Shown here piece after piece: positions 1-9,800 of a stretch of DNA of 64,000 bases. Positions within the stretch are counted from its first letter, which is position 1; each line of letters begins with the position of its first letter. The notes beneath the pieces were generated by a model. That model did not search any database, had not been told where the DNA came from, and worked only from the letters and a program-made list of their open reading frames with translations. Source of the DNA: Ileibacterium valens (lineage in GTDB: Bacteria > Bacillota_I > Bacilli_A > Erysipelotrichales > Erysipelotrichaceae); NCBI RefSeq assembly GCF_001945525.1, contig NZ_MPJW01000260.1, positions 1-64,000 of the forward strand, written 5' to 3'. The position numbers and the translations under genes are program-made.

Positions 1-144
1 GCCAATGAATATATGCGGCGAAAGTATTACAGACTAATACGCAAAGGAAAAAAGCACAATATAGCCGTTACTGCGATTGCGAGAGATCTTTCCTGCTTTG
101 TCTGGGGACTTATGACGGATAACATTTGCATTGCCAGAAACTGA
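1..144 (+). CDS. IS110-family transposase, C-terminal end (partial)
   Basis: The reading frame is open from the first base and stops at TGA 142-144, giving 47 residues. The tail has the pattern RKYYRLIRKGKKHN followed by a hydrophobic stretch ending in VWGLM, the usual C-terminus of IS110/IS116/IS902 (Transposase_20) enzymes, which use an N-terminal DEDD/RuvC-like domain and a C-terminal serine domain. Only the extreme C-terminus lies in the window, so neither catalytic domain is visible and activity cannot be judged. It is the only transposase evidence here. The assignment rests on a short tail and could be a degraded copy. Confidence 0.6.
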   Translation, partial: ANEYMRRKYYRLIRKGKKHNIAVTAIARDLSCFVWGLMTDNICIARN

Positions 145-470
145 GTTTAATAAGAAACAATCTGTTTTAGAATCAACGAGTTTTAACCTGCAATCTACCA
201 TTTTAGTTCAGGTGTTTGACAGCAGTTCAGAGAAGCTGCCTGTGCAAGGTCTGAGTGATGGGCGTTATAACTCTGTTGGCCTGTGTAACAGCAGTGATCC
301 ACGCATTGAGACAGCTCCACTCCTGGCGAACCATTGACCTGTTGGTAACCAATCCACGTATAACAGAGTGGCCAAAAGCCGGGGCCAATTGCCGTGCAGC
401 TTCTGTGAAGTGCTGTCTACCATCGAACCAAAATGAAGACTATCAATGGGGGTAAGGGGGCAATATGTCT
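145..470 (+). mobile_element. Non-coding 3' tail of the IS110-like element, candidate guide RNA region
   Basis: About 330 bases after the transposase stop hold no convincing gene. The stretch is richer in G+C and in short inverted repeats than the following DNA: CTCTGTT at 271-277 can pair with AACAGAG at 362-368, CTGTT 273-277 with AACAG 287-291, and 342-352 is the palindrome TTGGTAACCAA. IS110-family elements are known to carry a structured bridge (seek) RNA in one non-coding end: upstream of the gene in the IS110 group, downstream in the IS1111 group. The right end of the element cannot be placed from one copy. The guide RNA role is inference. Confidence 0.35.
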
Positions 471-560
471 TCTTATTCACTCTTGACAAAGGTCATTTCA
501 TAACAGTTATAGTGTGTTTGGTAATTTTGTTTATTGAGCATGAACATATTTTACCAAAAA

Positions 561-597
561 AGGCACCTCATCCATTACGGATCAGGTGCCTCTTTTT
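561..597. terminator. Bidirectional terminator for rnjA
   Basis: AGGCACCT at 561-568 pairs with AGGTGCCT at 584-591, and the stem can extend to 573/579 with one mismatch. A T-rich run follows on the plus strand (592-597) and a T run precedes it on the minus side (556-560 read in reverse). It lies 27 bases beyond the rnjA stop. Confidence 0.85.
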
Positions 598-617
598 ATT
601 TTTGGACTGTCAGAAAT

Positions 618-2549
618 TTAACAGCCCCTTTTATGATTTGTATGGTTATTTGAAGCTGGTTTCCCTGAATTTTTTAAGGAATGATGAGTGGAACGAGGGT
701 TTTTGACTGTTGCTGCACGGCGTTTATTCATCATCTCTTCCATTGCGGCTTTCGAATTCAGAATCACTGGAATAACGATGGGGTTTCTATGCGTCTTCTT
801 ATACAGGAAAGGTTCAAGTGAAGAGCGAATGCAGTTTTTGATTTCGGCAAAAGTCGTCTTTTCTTTCATTTTTTCTGCCAGCGCATTGCCAACCACATAT
901 TCAGCCTCACGAATGAGCGGCTGAGAATCTTTCAGGAAGACAAAACCTCGTGAGACAATGACCGGACGGCAGAGGATCTTATTTTCCTTGGAATCAATCG
1001 CAATGACTACGGCCACTAAACCATTGTCTGCAAGGATGCGGCGGTCTTTAAGGACTGCGGTTGAAAGTCCGGAAATATCGTTTCCATCGACATAAATGTC
1101 ATCACCCTGAAAGCGCCAGTCAGATGGAATAATCTGATGATCTCTCATCAAAAGAATGTCGCCATTCGAACAGATAAAGATGTTTTCTTCAGGAATTCCA
1201 GTTTCGATTGCTGTCTGGCGATGCTGCATCAGCATTTTATGTTCACCATGAATTGGCATCATGAATTTTGGTTTCAGAAGCTGAATCATCAGTTTCTGTT
1301 CAGACTTTGAAGCATGGCCGGTTGTATGCAGGTTATTTAAAACAGACTTGTTCAGAACGGTAGCTCCTGAACGAAACAGCTTGTCGACGATTCGGTTAAC
1401 GGAAACATCATTTCCCGGGATTGGATTGCTCGAGAAAACAACAGTGTCTGTTGGCTTCAGATGAATATAGCGATGGGTTCCATTGACGATGCGGCTTAAC
1501 GCGGCTAAGGGTTCTCCCTGAGATCCTGTACAGAGGATGCAGACTTTATCATCTGGAGTGTATTTTAACTGATCAGGAGACAGCAGTTCATCATTGGAAA
1601 TGTGAATAACGCCCATGTTTCGGGCAATTTCAACAACGTTTTCCATTGAGCGTCCAAAAACGGCTACTTTGCGGCCTGTTTTGCGGGCGGCATCAATAAT
1701 CTGAGCCACTCGATACACATTGGAAGCAAAGGTCGCAACGATAATTCGGTTTTTTGTGCTCTTCATGATCTTCAGAATTTCCCTGGCTACATCCATTTCT
1801 GAAATGGAGAAACCATCCACTCCCGAATTTGTGGAATCCGACATCAATAGATCTGGCTTCATCGTTCCGATAAAAGCCATTTTCTGATAATCGGCATTCT
1901 GTCCCACTGGCGTCAGGTCAAATTTGAAATCTCCGGTGTGAACAGCGGTTCCATTTGGAGTTGTAATAAACACTCCAAGTGAATCTGGGATGGAGTGAAT
2001 GGTATTGAAGAAGCCAATCGTGAAATTTTTCATTTTGACAGAAGAGTCTTCATTGATTTCTATAATTGGAACTTTGGGCGCATCCTTGTGTTCACTGAGT
2101 TTCTTTTCGATCAGAGCCTTTGCAAATCTTGGTGCATAAATCTCTTCAATTCCAACCTGCTTGATCAGAAATGGGATACCGCCAATATGATCTTCATGGC
2201 CATGAGTGATCACAAGTTTTTTGTGTTTTTTGTTATTTCGAATCAGATGATGGTAATCCGGGATGACGTAATCGACCCCGAGCAGATCATCACCAGGGAA
2301 AAGAACTCCGCAGTCAACGATGACAATTTCGTTGCCATGTTCGAAGCAGTACATGTTTTTTCCAACTTCACCCAGACCGCCAAGGGCATAAATCAGAGTG
2401 TCGTTTTTCTGAACTTTATGAATATCGTTATTGGAATTGCTTTGCAAGGCATCCGATTTTTTGCGGATATCTTTATCTTTATCTTTGTCTTTGTCATTAT
2501 GGCGTCCTCGTAAAGAAGAAGCCGGATTTGTATTCTGTTGATTAGGCAT
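618..2549 (-). CDS. rnjA: Ribonuclease J
   Basis: A 643-residue metallo-beta-lactamase-fold RNase with combined endonuclease and 5'-3' exonuclease activity, central to mRNA decay and rRNA maturation in Bacillota. The zinc motif HGHEDH (His116, His118, Asp120, His121) sits in the usual context after LGGLGEVGKNMY at 56-67. The beta-CASP and C-terminal dimerisation regions follow. It is longer than the usual ~555 residues because of a ~50-residue charged N-terminal extension with a (DK)n run at 19-27 and a basic C-terminal tail. The ATG at 2549 is preceded by AGGA (2557-2560) beside a perfect hairpin. J1 versus J2 cannot be decided; rnjA is chosen as the essential paralogue name. Confidence 0.93.
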   Translation of the reverse strand: MPNQQNTNPASSLRGRHNDKDKDKDKDIRKKSDALQSNSNNDIHKVQKNDTLIYALGGLGEVGKNMYCFEHGNEIVIVDCGVLFPGDDLLGVDYVIPDYHHLIRNNKKHKKLVITHGHEDHIGGIPFLIKQVGIEEIYAPRFAKALIEKKLSEHKDAPKVPIIEINEDSSVKMKNFTIGFFNTIHSIPDSLGVFITTPNGTAVHTGDFKFDLTPVGQNADYQKMAFIGTMKPDLLMSDSTNSGVDGFSISEMDVAREILKIMKSTKNRIIVATFASNVYRVAQIIDAARKTGRKVAVFGRSMENVVEIARNMGVIHISNDELLSPDQLKYTPDDKVCILCTGSQGEPLAALSRIVNGTHRYIHLKPTDTVVFSSNPIPGNDVSVNRIVDKLFRSGATVLNKSVLNNLHTTGHASKSEQKLMIQLLKPKFMMPIHGEHKMLMQHRQTAIETGIPEENIFICSNGDILLMRDHQIIPSDWRFQGDDIYVDGNDISGLSTAVLKDRRILADNGLVAVVIAIDSKENKILCRPVIVSRGFVFLKDSQPLIREAEYVVGNALAEKMKEKTTFAEIKNCIRSSLEPFLYKKTHRNPIVIPVILNSKAAMEEMMNKRRAATVKNPRSTHHSLKNSGKPASNNHTNHKRGC

Positions 2550-2561
2550 TAATAAAATCCT

Positions 2562-2576
2562 GAACCGTATCGGTTC
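2562..2576 (-). promoter_or_regulatory. Hairpin in the rnjA leader next to the ribosome binding site
   Basis: GAACCGATACGGTTC (minus strand) is a perfect 6-bp inverted repeat with a 3-base loop, ending two bases before the AGGA that serves rnjA. It could stabilise the mRNA 5' end, modulate initiation, or act as a protein site. A role in RNase J autoregulation is inference. Confidence 0.4.
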
Positions 2577-2724
2577 TTCCTTTCTGTAACAGCCGTAAGC
2601 AAAAGGGATAGATGCATTCTGATTATGAGAAGTAATAAATCGATGAAAACAGATAGCCGGATTTCTGAATCCAAAATGATTCAGCAGCGCAAATGATTAT
2701 TGAATTCTTTTACCAGCAAACTGG

Positions 2725-2940
2725 GGGAGTAAAGCCAAAGATTCCAGGTGCTGATCCATTGGATGATCAAAATGAGTTCTGTCGTATGCCTGCCAAACTA
2801 ATCTCTTTTGAATCGATAGTTGATCTTCAGAGATCAGGCGGCCTGCAGGTTTTCATTCGTTTACGGCAAAGGGATCCAAAGAAGATCAATGTCAGCTTTG
2901 GGAGCTTTTCTTTTTTGCAAATAAGATTGGTAAGATCAGT
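2725..2940 (-). ncRNA. Candidate structured non-coding RNA upstream of rnjA
   Basis: The 484-base gap between rnjA and def has no convincing gene. On the minus strand a TATAAT box (2944-2949) is followed by a stretch whose ends can pair: AAAGC..CCAAAG (2908-2896) with CTTTGGCTTT (2740-2731). Inside are further nested pairings, GCTGA-ATTG-ATC with GATC-CAAT-TCAGC, CCTGC with GCAGG, and the local hairpin TGATC/GATCA, giving a rod-like fold of about 180 bases. Such a rod resembles 6S RNA in outline only; no conserved 6S core was recognised. No good -35 or terminal U run was found. It could simply be a long rnjA leader. Confidence 0.25.
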
Positions 2941-3033
2941 CAGATTATAAGTGAAAGAAAAGCAATTAAAAGTCATGAGTATTGTAACACAATGACAATG
3001 AGGCCTAATTCGTGGAAGAAAAAAACAGTGGAA

Positions 3034-3591
3034 CTATTCAAGCACCACTGCATTGTCCGGAATCTGATAAGGATTCTTCTGATTAATATGATCGTAGTAA
3101 AGTTTTCCACTCAAATGATCGATTTCATGCTGAAGAACAATCGCTGGATAGCCCTCAGCCTTAATTGTCACTTCCTGGTCCGTTAACAGGTCATATCCGC
3201 GAACCTTGATGCGGTTTGAACGGAATACATAGCCTTCCTTGGTTTCAGGAACCGAAAGACAGCCTTCACCTGTCTGTAAAGCGGCCAGTTCGCGGCTTCT
3301 CGAAATAATTTTCGGATTCGCTAAAGCAAATTCAAAAATATGATCTTCATCGATTGGAACCACAACGGCGATCATCTTTTTGGGAATACCGAGCTGAATT
3401 GCCGCAATACCCACGGCAGGCTGAAGATTCTTTACTTCAGCGATTTGTTCGTCCTGACTTTCAGCAACATACTGATGCATTTTAAAGAGCAATTCGGCAT
3501 CTTCCTTACTTAATGGGATATTCACATCAGCGGAATGCTGGCGAATTCTGGGATCATCGTCATGAATCACAGTTTCCATGTTAATTTCCAT
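3034..3591 (-). CDS. def: Peptide deformylase
   Basis: A 185-residue metalloenzyme removing the formyl group from the initiator methionine of nascent proteins. All three family motifs are present: GIAAIQ at 61-66, EGCLSVP with the metal-binding Cys111, and QHEIDHL with His155, Glu156 and His159. The length and the long segment between motifs I and II fit the Gram-positive type 2 enzymes. The start is placed at ATG 3591, because GGAGG lies seven bases upstream. A longer frame from TTG 3606 would place the initiation codon inside the ribosome binding site. It is transcribed toward rnjA, with a 484-base gap between. Confidence 0.95.
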   Translation of the reverse strand: MEINMETVIHDDDPRIRQHSADVNIPLSKEDAELLFKMHQYVAESQDEQIAEVKNLQPAVGIAAIQLGIPKKMIAVVVPIDEDHIFEFALANPKIISRSRELAALQTGEGCLSVPETKEGYVFRSNRIKVRGYDLLTDQEVTIKAEGYPAIVLQHEIDHLSGKLYYDHINQKNPYQIPDNAVVLE

Positions 3592-3879
3592 AGTATAAGC
3601 CTCCAATATTCATCATTCTATCTTGTCCCAATCACTTTTCAAAGCGTTCAGAGAGTTTGCAGATTCTCAGAAATCTCTTCCTCAAAGAAGCTTATACCGC
3701 TTATGTTAGTATTCGTGCATGGAAATCTTTTAAGAAATAGAATAGAATCAGTTTTTGTATTATTTTACTTTTCTGCTTAGTATTCTGTTTCTATTGACAG
3801 TTTCTGTTGGCAGATTTGCAGTTTTGTTTAAGCGATCCAATGACCGAAACGAAATAATGAAAGAATCCGGAAAGGAAAG

Positions 3880-5208
3880 ATGCCTGTGCAGGAGTATTCA
3901 AGTCCTGGTCCAATGCCAAATGCCCATAAAACCAGGAAAAAGAAGCGCCGCTCTCTGTTTTCGAAAAATAAAAGAAGAAAAGAAAAAAAGCCATTCATGG
4001 AACGGATGTTATCAAAACTGATGATGAAATCCGGAAGTGATCCCTGGATCAATGCAAGTGTTTTTTTACTGATGATCTTTGGAACGATTATGGTCATATC
4101 TACAGATCTGGGTCTTCACATCGGTGAGCCCCGTCAGATCCTGATCAGTATTGGCAAACAGCTGCTCTATATGGGTGCTGGCTATTTAAGTATGGTAGCT
4201 GTTTCCAAATTATTCGATTATTCATTGTTTAAAGTTTTTCAGAAGTTTCTTATCATCGTCTTTTTTGGATTGATGATTTGCGTTCTTATTTTTGGAACCA
4301 CTGTTTATGGATCAAAGGCCTGGCTGACCATTGCCGGAATTATTTCCATTCAACCATCTGAATTTGCTAAACCGCTGATCATCTGGATGAGCGCTCTGGC
4401 TGTATACATGACCTGTTATTATCCAAGACGAAGTGAAAGCTTCTGGGTTATGTTTCATGATCCGAATATGTTTTTTATTGGCTGTGCACTTTTTGTCCTG
4501 CTTCAGCATGATTTAGGAACATTAACGATTATCTTTTTGATCTATGTGGTCTGTACTCTGGTTCCAGCTGAAAAAGGCCCCCGGTTCGAAAAGACAAGAA
4601 AGGTTCAGAAATGGATCAAGGGCATAGGTGCTGTTGCAGTCATCTGTGCGACCGTATTCGTCTTTGTCACTGACATAGCGGAAAATGTCACGAGCCAAAT
4701 TACACCCCTCTATCATGTTTCGACCCGTATTCGAAATATGAAAGATCCATATGCGGATGTCTATAATGAAGGCTATCAGCCAGCCAACTCGCTGTATTCC
4801 ATTGGAGATGCCGGTTTATTTGGTAAGGGAATTGGAAACTCGGCCAGAAAATATGGGTATCTTACCCAGGCGGATTCCGATTATATTCTTGCGGTAACCA
4901 TCGAAGAGACAGGAATTCTTGGTCTTGGGCTCATCTTTGTCTTATATCTGATCCTGATTGGCCGCATGTTCTGGTATGCCCTGATGGCTAAGGATTCTTA
5001 CGATAAGGTTCTGCTGGTTGGAACAGCAGCCTATCTGGGAATTCACTTTATTATCAATGTCGGTGGAGTGGGAGCCCTGATTCCAATGACGGGAGTTCCT
5101 TTATTATTTATTTCAGCAGGAGGAACTAGTATCGTCGCTGCAAGCTTAGCTATTGGTGCTGCACAAAGCCGGATTGCGGATATTCGAAAGCAAAACGGAG
5201 AAATATAG
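3880..5208 (+). CDS. ftsW: FtsW/RodA/SpoVE-family (SEDS) peptidoglycan polymerase
   Basis: A 442-residue polytopic membrane protein of the SEDS family, which polymerises lipid II together with a class B penicillin-binding protein in division or elongation. A strongly basic cytoplasmic N-terminus (about residues 17-45) precedes roughly ten hydrophobic segments. Family marks are GSKAW..QPSEFAK in the middle, GDAGLFGKGIGNS, the ADSDYILAV..EETG signature loop, and a C-terminal NVGG..PMTGVPLLFISAGGTS. These look slightly more FtsW-like than RodA-like, but the paralogue call is uncertain without division-cluster neighbours. AAAGGAAAG precedes the ATG. A strong terminator separates it from coaD. Confidence 0.8.
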   Translation: MPVQEYSSPGPMPNAHKTRKKKRRSLFSKNKRRKEKKPFMERMLSKLMMKSGSDPWINASVFLLMIFGTIMVISTDLGLHIGEPRQILISIGKQLLYMGAGYLSMVAVSKLFDYSLFKVFQKFLIIVFFGLMICVLIFGTTVYGSKAWLTIAGIISIQPSEFAKPLIIWMSALAVYMTCYYPRRSESFWVMFHDPNMFFIGCALFVLLQHDLGTLTIIFLIYVVCTLVPAEKGPRFEKTRKVQKWIKGIGAVAVICATVFVFVTDIAENVTSQITPLYHVSTRIRNMKDPYADVYNEGYQPANSLYSIGDAGLFGKGIGNSARKYGYLTQADSDYILAVTIEETGILGLGLIFVLYLILIGRMFWYALMAKDSYDKVLLVGTAAYLGIHFIINVGGVGALIPMTGVPLLFISAGGTSIVAASLAIGAAQSRIADIRKQNGEI

Positions 5209-5241
5209 AACCGGCAGATTACGGAAAATAGGCTATTTGCG

Positions 5242-5288
5242 CCGGAAGATTGTTCATTGAATTCAATGAATGATCTTCCGGTGTTTTT
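5242..5288 (+). terminator. Rho-independent terminator after the SEDS gene
   Basis: A long near-perfect inverted repeat from CCGGAAGAT (5242-5250) to ATCTTCCGG (5273-5281), including TTCATTG/CAATGAA within, is followed by TGTTTTT. Confidence 0.9.
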
Positions 5289-5336
5289 ACCTGATAAGAT
5301 AAAGAATATAGATCATCATGATTAAAAGGAGAATTA

Positions 5337-5828
5337 ATGACGAGAGCAGCTTTTTGCGGATCATTTGATCCGGTAACCGTCGGGCATATTGACCTGATCA
5401 AGCGAGCGGCTCCTCTTTTTGAAGAAGTGATCGTTTTTGTATCGGTCAATTCTTCAAAAAGTGAAGCCTGGTCAGCGGCAACCAGAAAAAGATGGATAGA
5501 AGAAGCCGTCTGCGGCCTGAACAATGTTCGTGTTGAAATTCAAAATGGACTTTCAGTCGATGCCTGCAAACAGGCTGGTGCGAGAGTTCTGCTGCGTGGA
5601 ATTCGTCCGGAAGACAGTGCATATGAAGCAAATATGGCCTATGTGAATTCACAGATTGATCCTTCAATTGAGACCCTTTGTCTGTTTGCTTCAGCCGGAA
5701 TGGAACACATTTCAAGTTCCAATGTCCGGGAAATGCTCCGATATCATGTGAGTATCGAAGGTCTGGTTCCTGATTGTGTCCTAAAGGATCTTCAGCCAGA
5801 TTTCTATCATGGAGAGATAAGCTTATGA
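5337..5828 (+). CDS. coaD: Phosphopantetheine adenylyltransferase
   Basis: A 163-residue enzyme catalysing the penultimate step of coenzyme A synthesis, ATP plus 4'-phosphopantetheine to dephospho-CoA. The nucleotidyltransferase motif GSFDPVTVGH at 8-17, the RGIRPEDSAYE block near residue 84 and the ISSSNVRE block near 125 match the family in order and spacing. GSFDP replaces the more usual GTFDP, a mild variant. AAAGGAGA lies just upstream of the ATG. The stop overlaps the rnc start by four bases (ATGA), so the two genes are translationally coupled. Confidence 0.95.
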   Translation: MTRAAFCGSFDPVTVGHIDLIKRAAPLFEEVIVFVSVNSSKSEAWSAATRKRWIEEAVCGLNNVRVEIQNGLSVDACKQAGARVLLRGIRPEDSAYEANMAYVNSQIDPSIETLCLFASAGMEHISSSNVREMLRYHVSIEGLVPDCVLKDLQPDFYHGEISL

Positions 5829-6511
5829 GAACTTTTACTGACTGGCTTCGCGGTTATGGTCTGGAGCCTAAAGATGTCAAACTGTATTACGAAGCCTGTA
5901 CCCACTCATCGTATGCCAATGAACATCACCATTCGATTCCGGATAACGAACGTCTTGAATTCATGGGGGATGCCGTCCTGCAGATCTGGTCGGCTGAGGC
6001 CCTGTATAACATTCATCCAAAACTTCCGGAAGGAAAGATGACAACAATCCGTGCGCAGACAGTATGCGAAAGCACGCTGGCAAGACTGAATGATCAGCTG
6101 GGCTGGTATGAATTTTTACGGTTAGGAGTTGGAGAAGAAAAATCAGGCGGAAGGCATCGTACTTCCATTCTGGCTGACCAGTTTGAAGCCTGTATTGGAG
6201 CGGTTTATCTGGACTTGGGCTATGAAGCGGTCGAAAAAATCCTGAATGAATATATGAAACCGCTGATCAGCGCCACACACAAACCGGAAGACGTCACCGA
6301 TTATAAAACTCAGCTTCAGGAATTTGTTCAGACGGATAACCGCAAGACCATCCAATACCGCCTGCTCTCGGAGACTGGCCCATCGAATGCTCCAACATTC
6401 AAGATGGGTGTTTTCCTGGACGAAATCTGCATGGGTGTTGGCAGCAGCTCGACCAAGAAAAGAGCAGAACAGAAAGCTGCCAAAGAAGCCTTTGCCAAAC
6501 TGGCTAAATAA
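5825..6511 (+). CDS. rnc: Ribonuclease III
   Basis: A 228-residue double-strand-specific endoribonuclease for rRNA processing and mRNA turnover. The catalytic signature ERLEFMGDAVL lies at 42-52, a second acidic helix (DQFEACIGAVYLD) near 117, and a double-stranded RNA-binding domain from about 155 ends in KKRAEQKAAKEA. The start is set at ATG 5825, which has GGAGAG ahead and overlaps coaD by four bases. An upstream in-frame TTG at 5774 lies inside coaD and adds residues that do not fit the family. A terminator follows about 65 bases downstream. Confidence 0.95.
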   Translation: MRTFTDWLRGYGLEPKDVKLYYEACTHSSYANEHHHSIPDNERLEFMGDAVLQIWSAEALYNIHPKLPEGKMTTIRAQTVCESTLARLNDQLGWYEFLRLGVGEEKSGGRHRTSILADQFEACIGAVYLDLGYEAVEKILNEYMKPLISATHKPEDVTDYKTQLQEFVQTDNRKTIQYRLLSETGPSNAPTFKMGVFLDEICMGVGSSSTKKRAEQKAAKEAFAKLAK

Positions 6512-6575
6512 CCTTTGATTAAAATAGCAATTTATCTGAATAGTGAAGGAAGACGTAATTCTGACTTCAAAAAAA

Positions 6576-6604
6576 AACAGCCGCACATATCCGGCTGTTT
6601 TTTG
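6576..6604 (+). terminator. Terminator after coaD-rnc
   Basis: AACAGCCG (6576-6583) pairs with CGGCTGTT (6592-6599), followed by a run of T. The A run on the other side gives it bidirectional character. Confidence 0.9.
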
Positions 6605-6859
6605 GTTTTTGTGAATTTAAGTCGAATTGATATAATTCTGTTTCAGAACGAAAATTTTCATGACCCTCTATGAAGAACTGAATTTTCACATCAATTAAGC
6701 ATGAGTTTTATCTGTATTCTGGTAAAGCTTTGAATGTTTTTGCTGGAAAGGATCAGACATAGAGGTTTGTGAATCATGAAAAAATAATTTCATAAAATGA
6801 ATAAGAAACAATAGTGAAGAAAAAACAAAAACAAAAACGATGAAAGGAGGAGGGGAGAT

Positions 6860-9800
6860 ATGGGCATGGGATTTAATGATCTCTTAAGAGATTTTTTAAG
6901 TGATGAAATCATAGTTCATACGGACCAGGCGATTCTTTTAGAAAAGCCGGTTTACCATTCAAAAAGCAAAACACTGAATCTGAAGACTGTTTTCGATCAT
7001 CCACTGCCATTTCCGATTTATCAAAAGCTCCTTCATGACTTGAGAATTGCTTTACATGCAGCCATTGATCTGAGTATTCAGGCAAACGAAAAGATGGATG
7101 ATATTAATGAAATTGATCGTTATATTTCCTGGATCACTAGTAAACGTAAATCAGTAGCCTGCTTTCAGGGACTGCATCCATCCTTTTCCCATGAGCTCGA
7201 TCTGAAGTTTTCATCGACTTCGGAAGATCGGATTGCAAAACTCAAGCATGCGGCTCCAGAACTCAAAGAAGAACTGGACAAAGCAGGGATTCATGTTGAA
7301 ATTCTGGTGGAACTGACTGAAGAAACGCCGGATGCAGGAACGGCTTCGATCACATTGCCAAAAGCGGCAGAAAAAACGGGTAATCCTTCCGTAAATGATA
7401 ACCGGCCCCGCTACCGCAATAACAAAAAAGAAGCCATACAGGCTTCCATTGGAGAACTTCAGGTCGGAATGGAGAATGTTGCGCTAACGGGTCATATTTT
7501 TGATCAGGAAATGCGAACTTTCAGAACCGGTAAATCTCTGCAGACGATTTATTTGTCGGATTACGAAAATGCGGTGGCCTGCAAGCGGTTTGAAAATCGA
7601 TTCTGCTCCAAAGAGGATCTTGAATCCATCAAGACGGGTATGTTTGTCCGGGTCACAGGAAACATGGTTTATGACAACTATGCCAGGGATAACGTATTAA
7701 TGATCAGTTCGATCGAACAGATTCCTGCACCTGTGCGCAAAGATGAAAATCCGGAAAAGCGGATTGAATGGCATGTACATACGACTTTTTCTGAAATGGA
7801 TGGAGTCTGTTCGGTTGAAGAATACATTCAACAGGCTTATGACTGGGGAATGGAAGCCATCGCGGTTACTGATCACAATGTCGTTCAGGCTTTCCCTCTT
7901 GCTCAGCATAAAGTAGAGGCTCTGAAGAAGAAAAATCCGGATCGGCCTTTTAAAGTGCTCTATGGCTGCGAGATGAGTATGGTCAATATGGACTATAATC
8001 CAGTCTATAATCCGGCAGAATTGCCGATCGAAGATACTGAATTTGTTGTATTTGACCTTGAAACTACCGGACTGTCCAACCGGCTCGATGACATCATTGA
8101 ATTTGGTGCGGTTCGAATGAAAAACAAGGAAGTGCTTGAGCGTAAACAGTTCTTTATCAATCCAAAAAGACCAATCCCTGCTCATATTTCTGCCTTAACT
8201 CACATTCATCAATCGGATGTGGAAAATGCGAAACCGCTTGAAGAAGCCTTTGAAGATATTCGTGCATTCTGCAAGGATGCGATCTTAGTCGCCCATAATG
8301 CTTCCTTTGACTTTGGCATGCTCAATGCGGCGGCAAGGAAGCTCGGACAGCCAGAATTTGATAATCCAGTGATTGATACATTGCATATGGCCTATTCGAT
8401 GCTCAATCTGAAAGGATATCGTTTAGGAAATCTGTGCCGCCATTATGGGGTTGCCTATGATGGCGAAGGAGCTCATAGGGCTGATTATGATGCTGAGGTT
8501 TTATGCGCGGCCTTTACTCATATGCTCAATGATTTGGGGCCTGAACTTCAGCTGGCCGATATTCTTAAACTAGGCAAGGCCAAGGATCTGCGCGATGCCC
8601 TCAGAAAGAACAGAGCGCATCATATAAATGTCTACGCCAAAAACAAGGAAGGGTTAAAGGAACTATTTGAACTGGTCACTTTGTCTCATACCAAATGTCT
8701 GGCCTATAACCCAAATGGAGGAAGCAACGTTACCGGTGTCCCCCGAATACCCAAAGAAGAGCTTCAAAAAGCGCACGACAGAGGGAATCTGCTTTTTTCT
8801 TCAGCGTGTCAGAATGGAGAAATCTTTGAACTGGCGCATACGCGCAGTGAAAAGGATCTCAAAAAAGCCATGCAGTTTTATGACATGATCGAAGTTCAGC
8901 CGTTGGCCTGCTATAAGAATCTGCTTGACCGTCATGCGGTTGCTTCCAAATCGGATCTGCAGAAAATTCTTCGCTTTATTATCGATGCCGCCAAAGATCT
9001 GAATATCCCTGTGATTGCCTCGAGCGATGCCCATTACGTTCATCCGCATGAAAAAAGAGCCCGCGATGTATATATCAACGCCAAGGCGGGCGGCAACTCA
9101 CGTCATCCGCTCTATAAATTCTCATTGGCTGACAGGCAGTCCATGTCAAACCCCGATCAGCATTTTCTGACAACGGATGAAATGCTGAAAGCTTTTGACT
9201 GGCTTGCAGATGATAAACTGATTTATGAAATTGTGATTGATAACCCAAAGAAAATGGCGGCAGCCATGGATGTGCTCTATCCGGTAAAGGATCGGCTGTA
9301 TCCACCGGATATTGAAGGCAGTGATCAGAAACTTCGCGATATCTGTTATGAGACGGCACGAAATAAGTATGGCGAGCCGCTGCCTGCTCCGGTCAAGGAG
9401 CGTCTGGATCGTGAGCTCGATGCCATTATTGGAGCGGGTTATTATGTGGTTTACTACATTTCTCATCTTCTTGTAAAAAAGAGCAATGAGGATGGATACC
9501 TGGTTGGCTCGCGGGGATCGGTTGGATCTTCATTTGTTGCGACCATGTCCGGAATCACTGAAGTTAACCCCCTCAAGCCGCATTACATCTGCGAAAAATG
9601 CCATCACCTGGAATGGATTGATGATGAAAACATTCATTCAGGTTTTGACCTTCCAGATAAGGTCTGCCCGGATTGCGGTGAAATCATGCGTGGAGATGGT
9701 CAGGATATTCCATTTGAAACTTTCCTGGGGTTTGAAGGAGATAAGGTCCCTGATATCGATTTGAACTTTTCAGGTGAATATCAGCCCAATGCTCATGCCT

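Noticed and set aside
1995-2513. 172-codon plus-strand ORF inside rnjA
   Set aside because: Opposite strand of RNase J coding sequence; its end mirrors the DK repeat as Ile/Phe runs.
2693-2950. 85-codon plus-strand ORF between rnjA and def
   Set aside because: No ribosome binding site, no family resemblance, and it lies opposite the region with RNA-like pairing on the minus strand.
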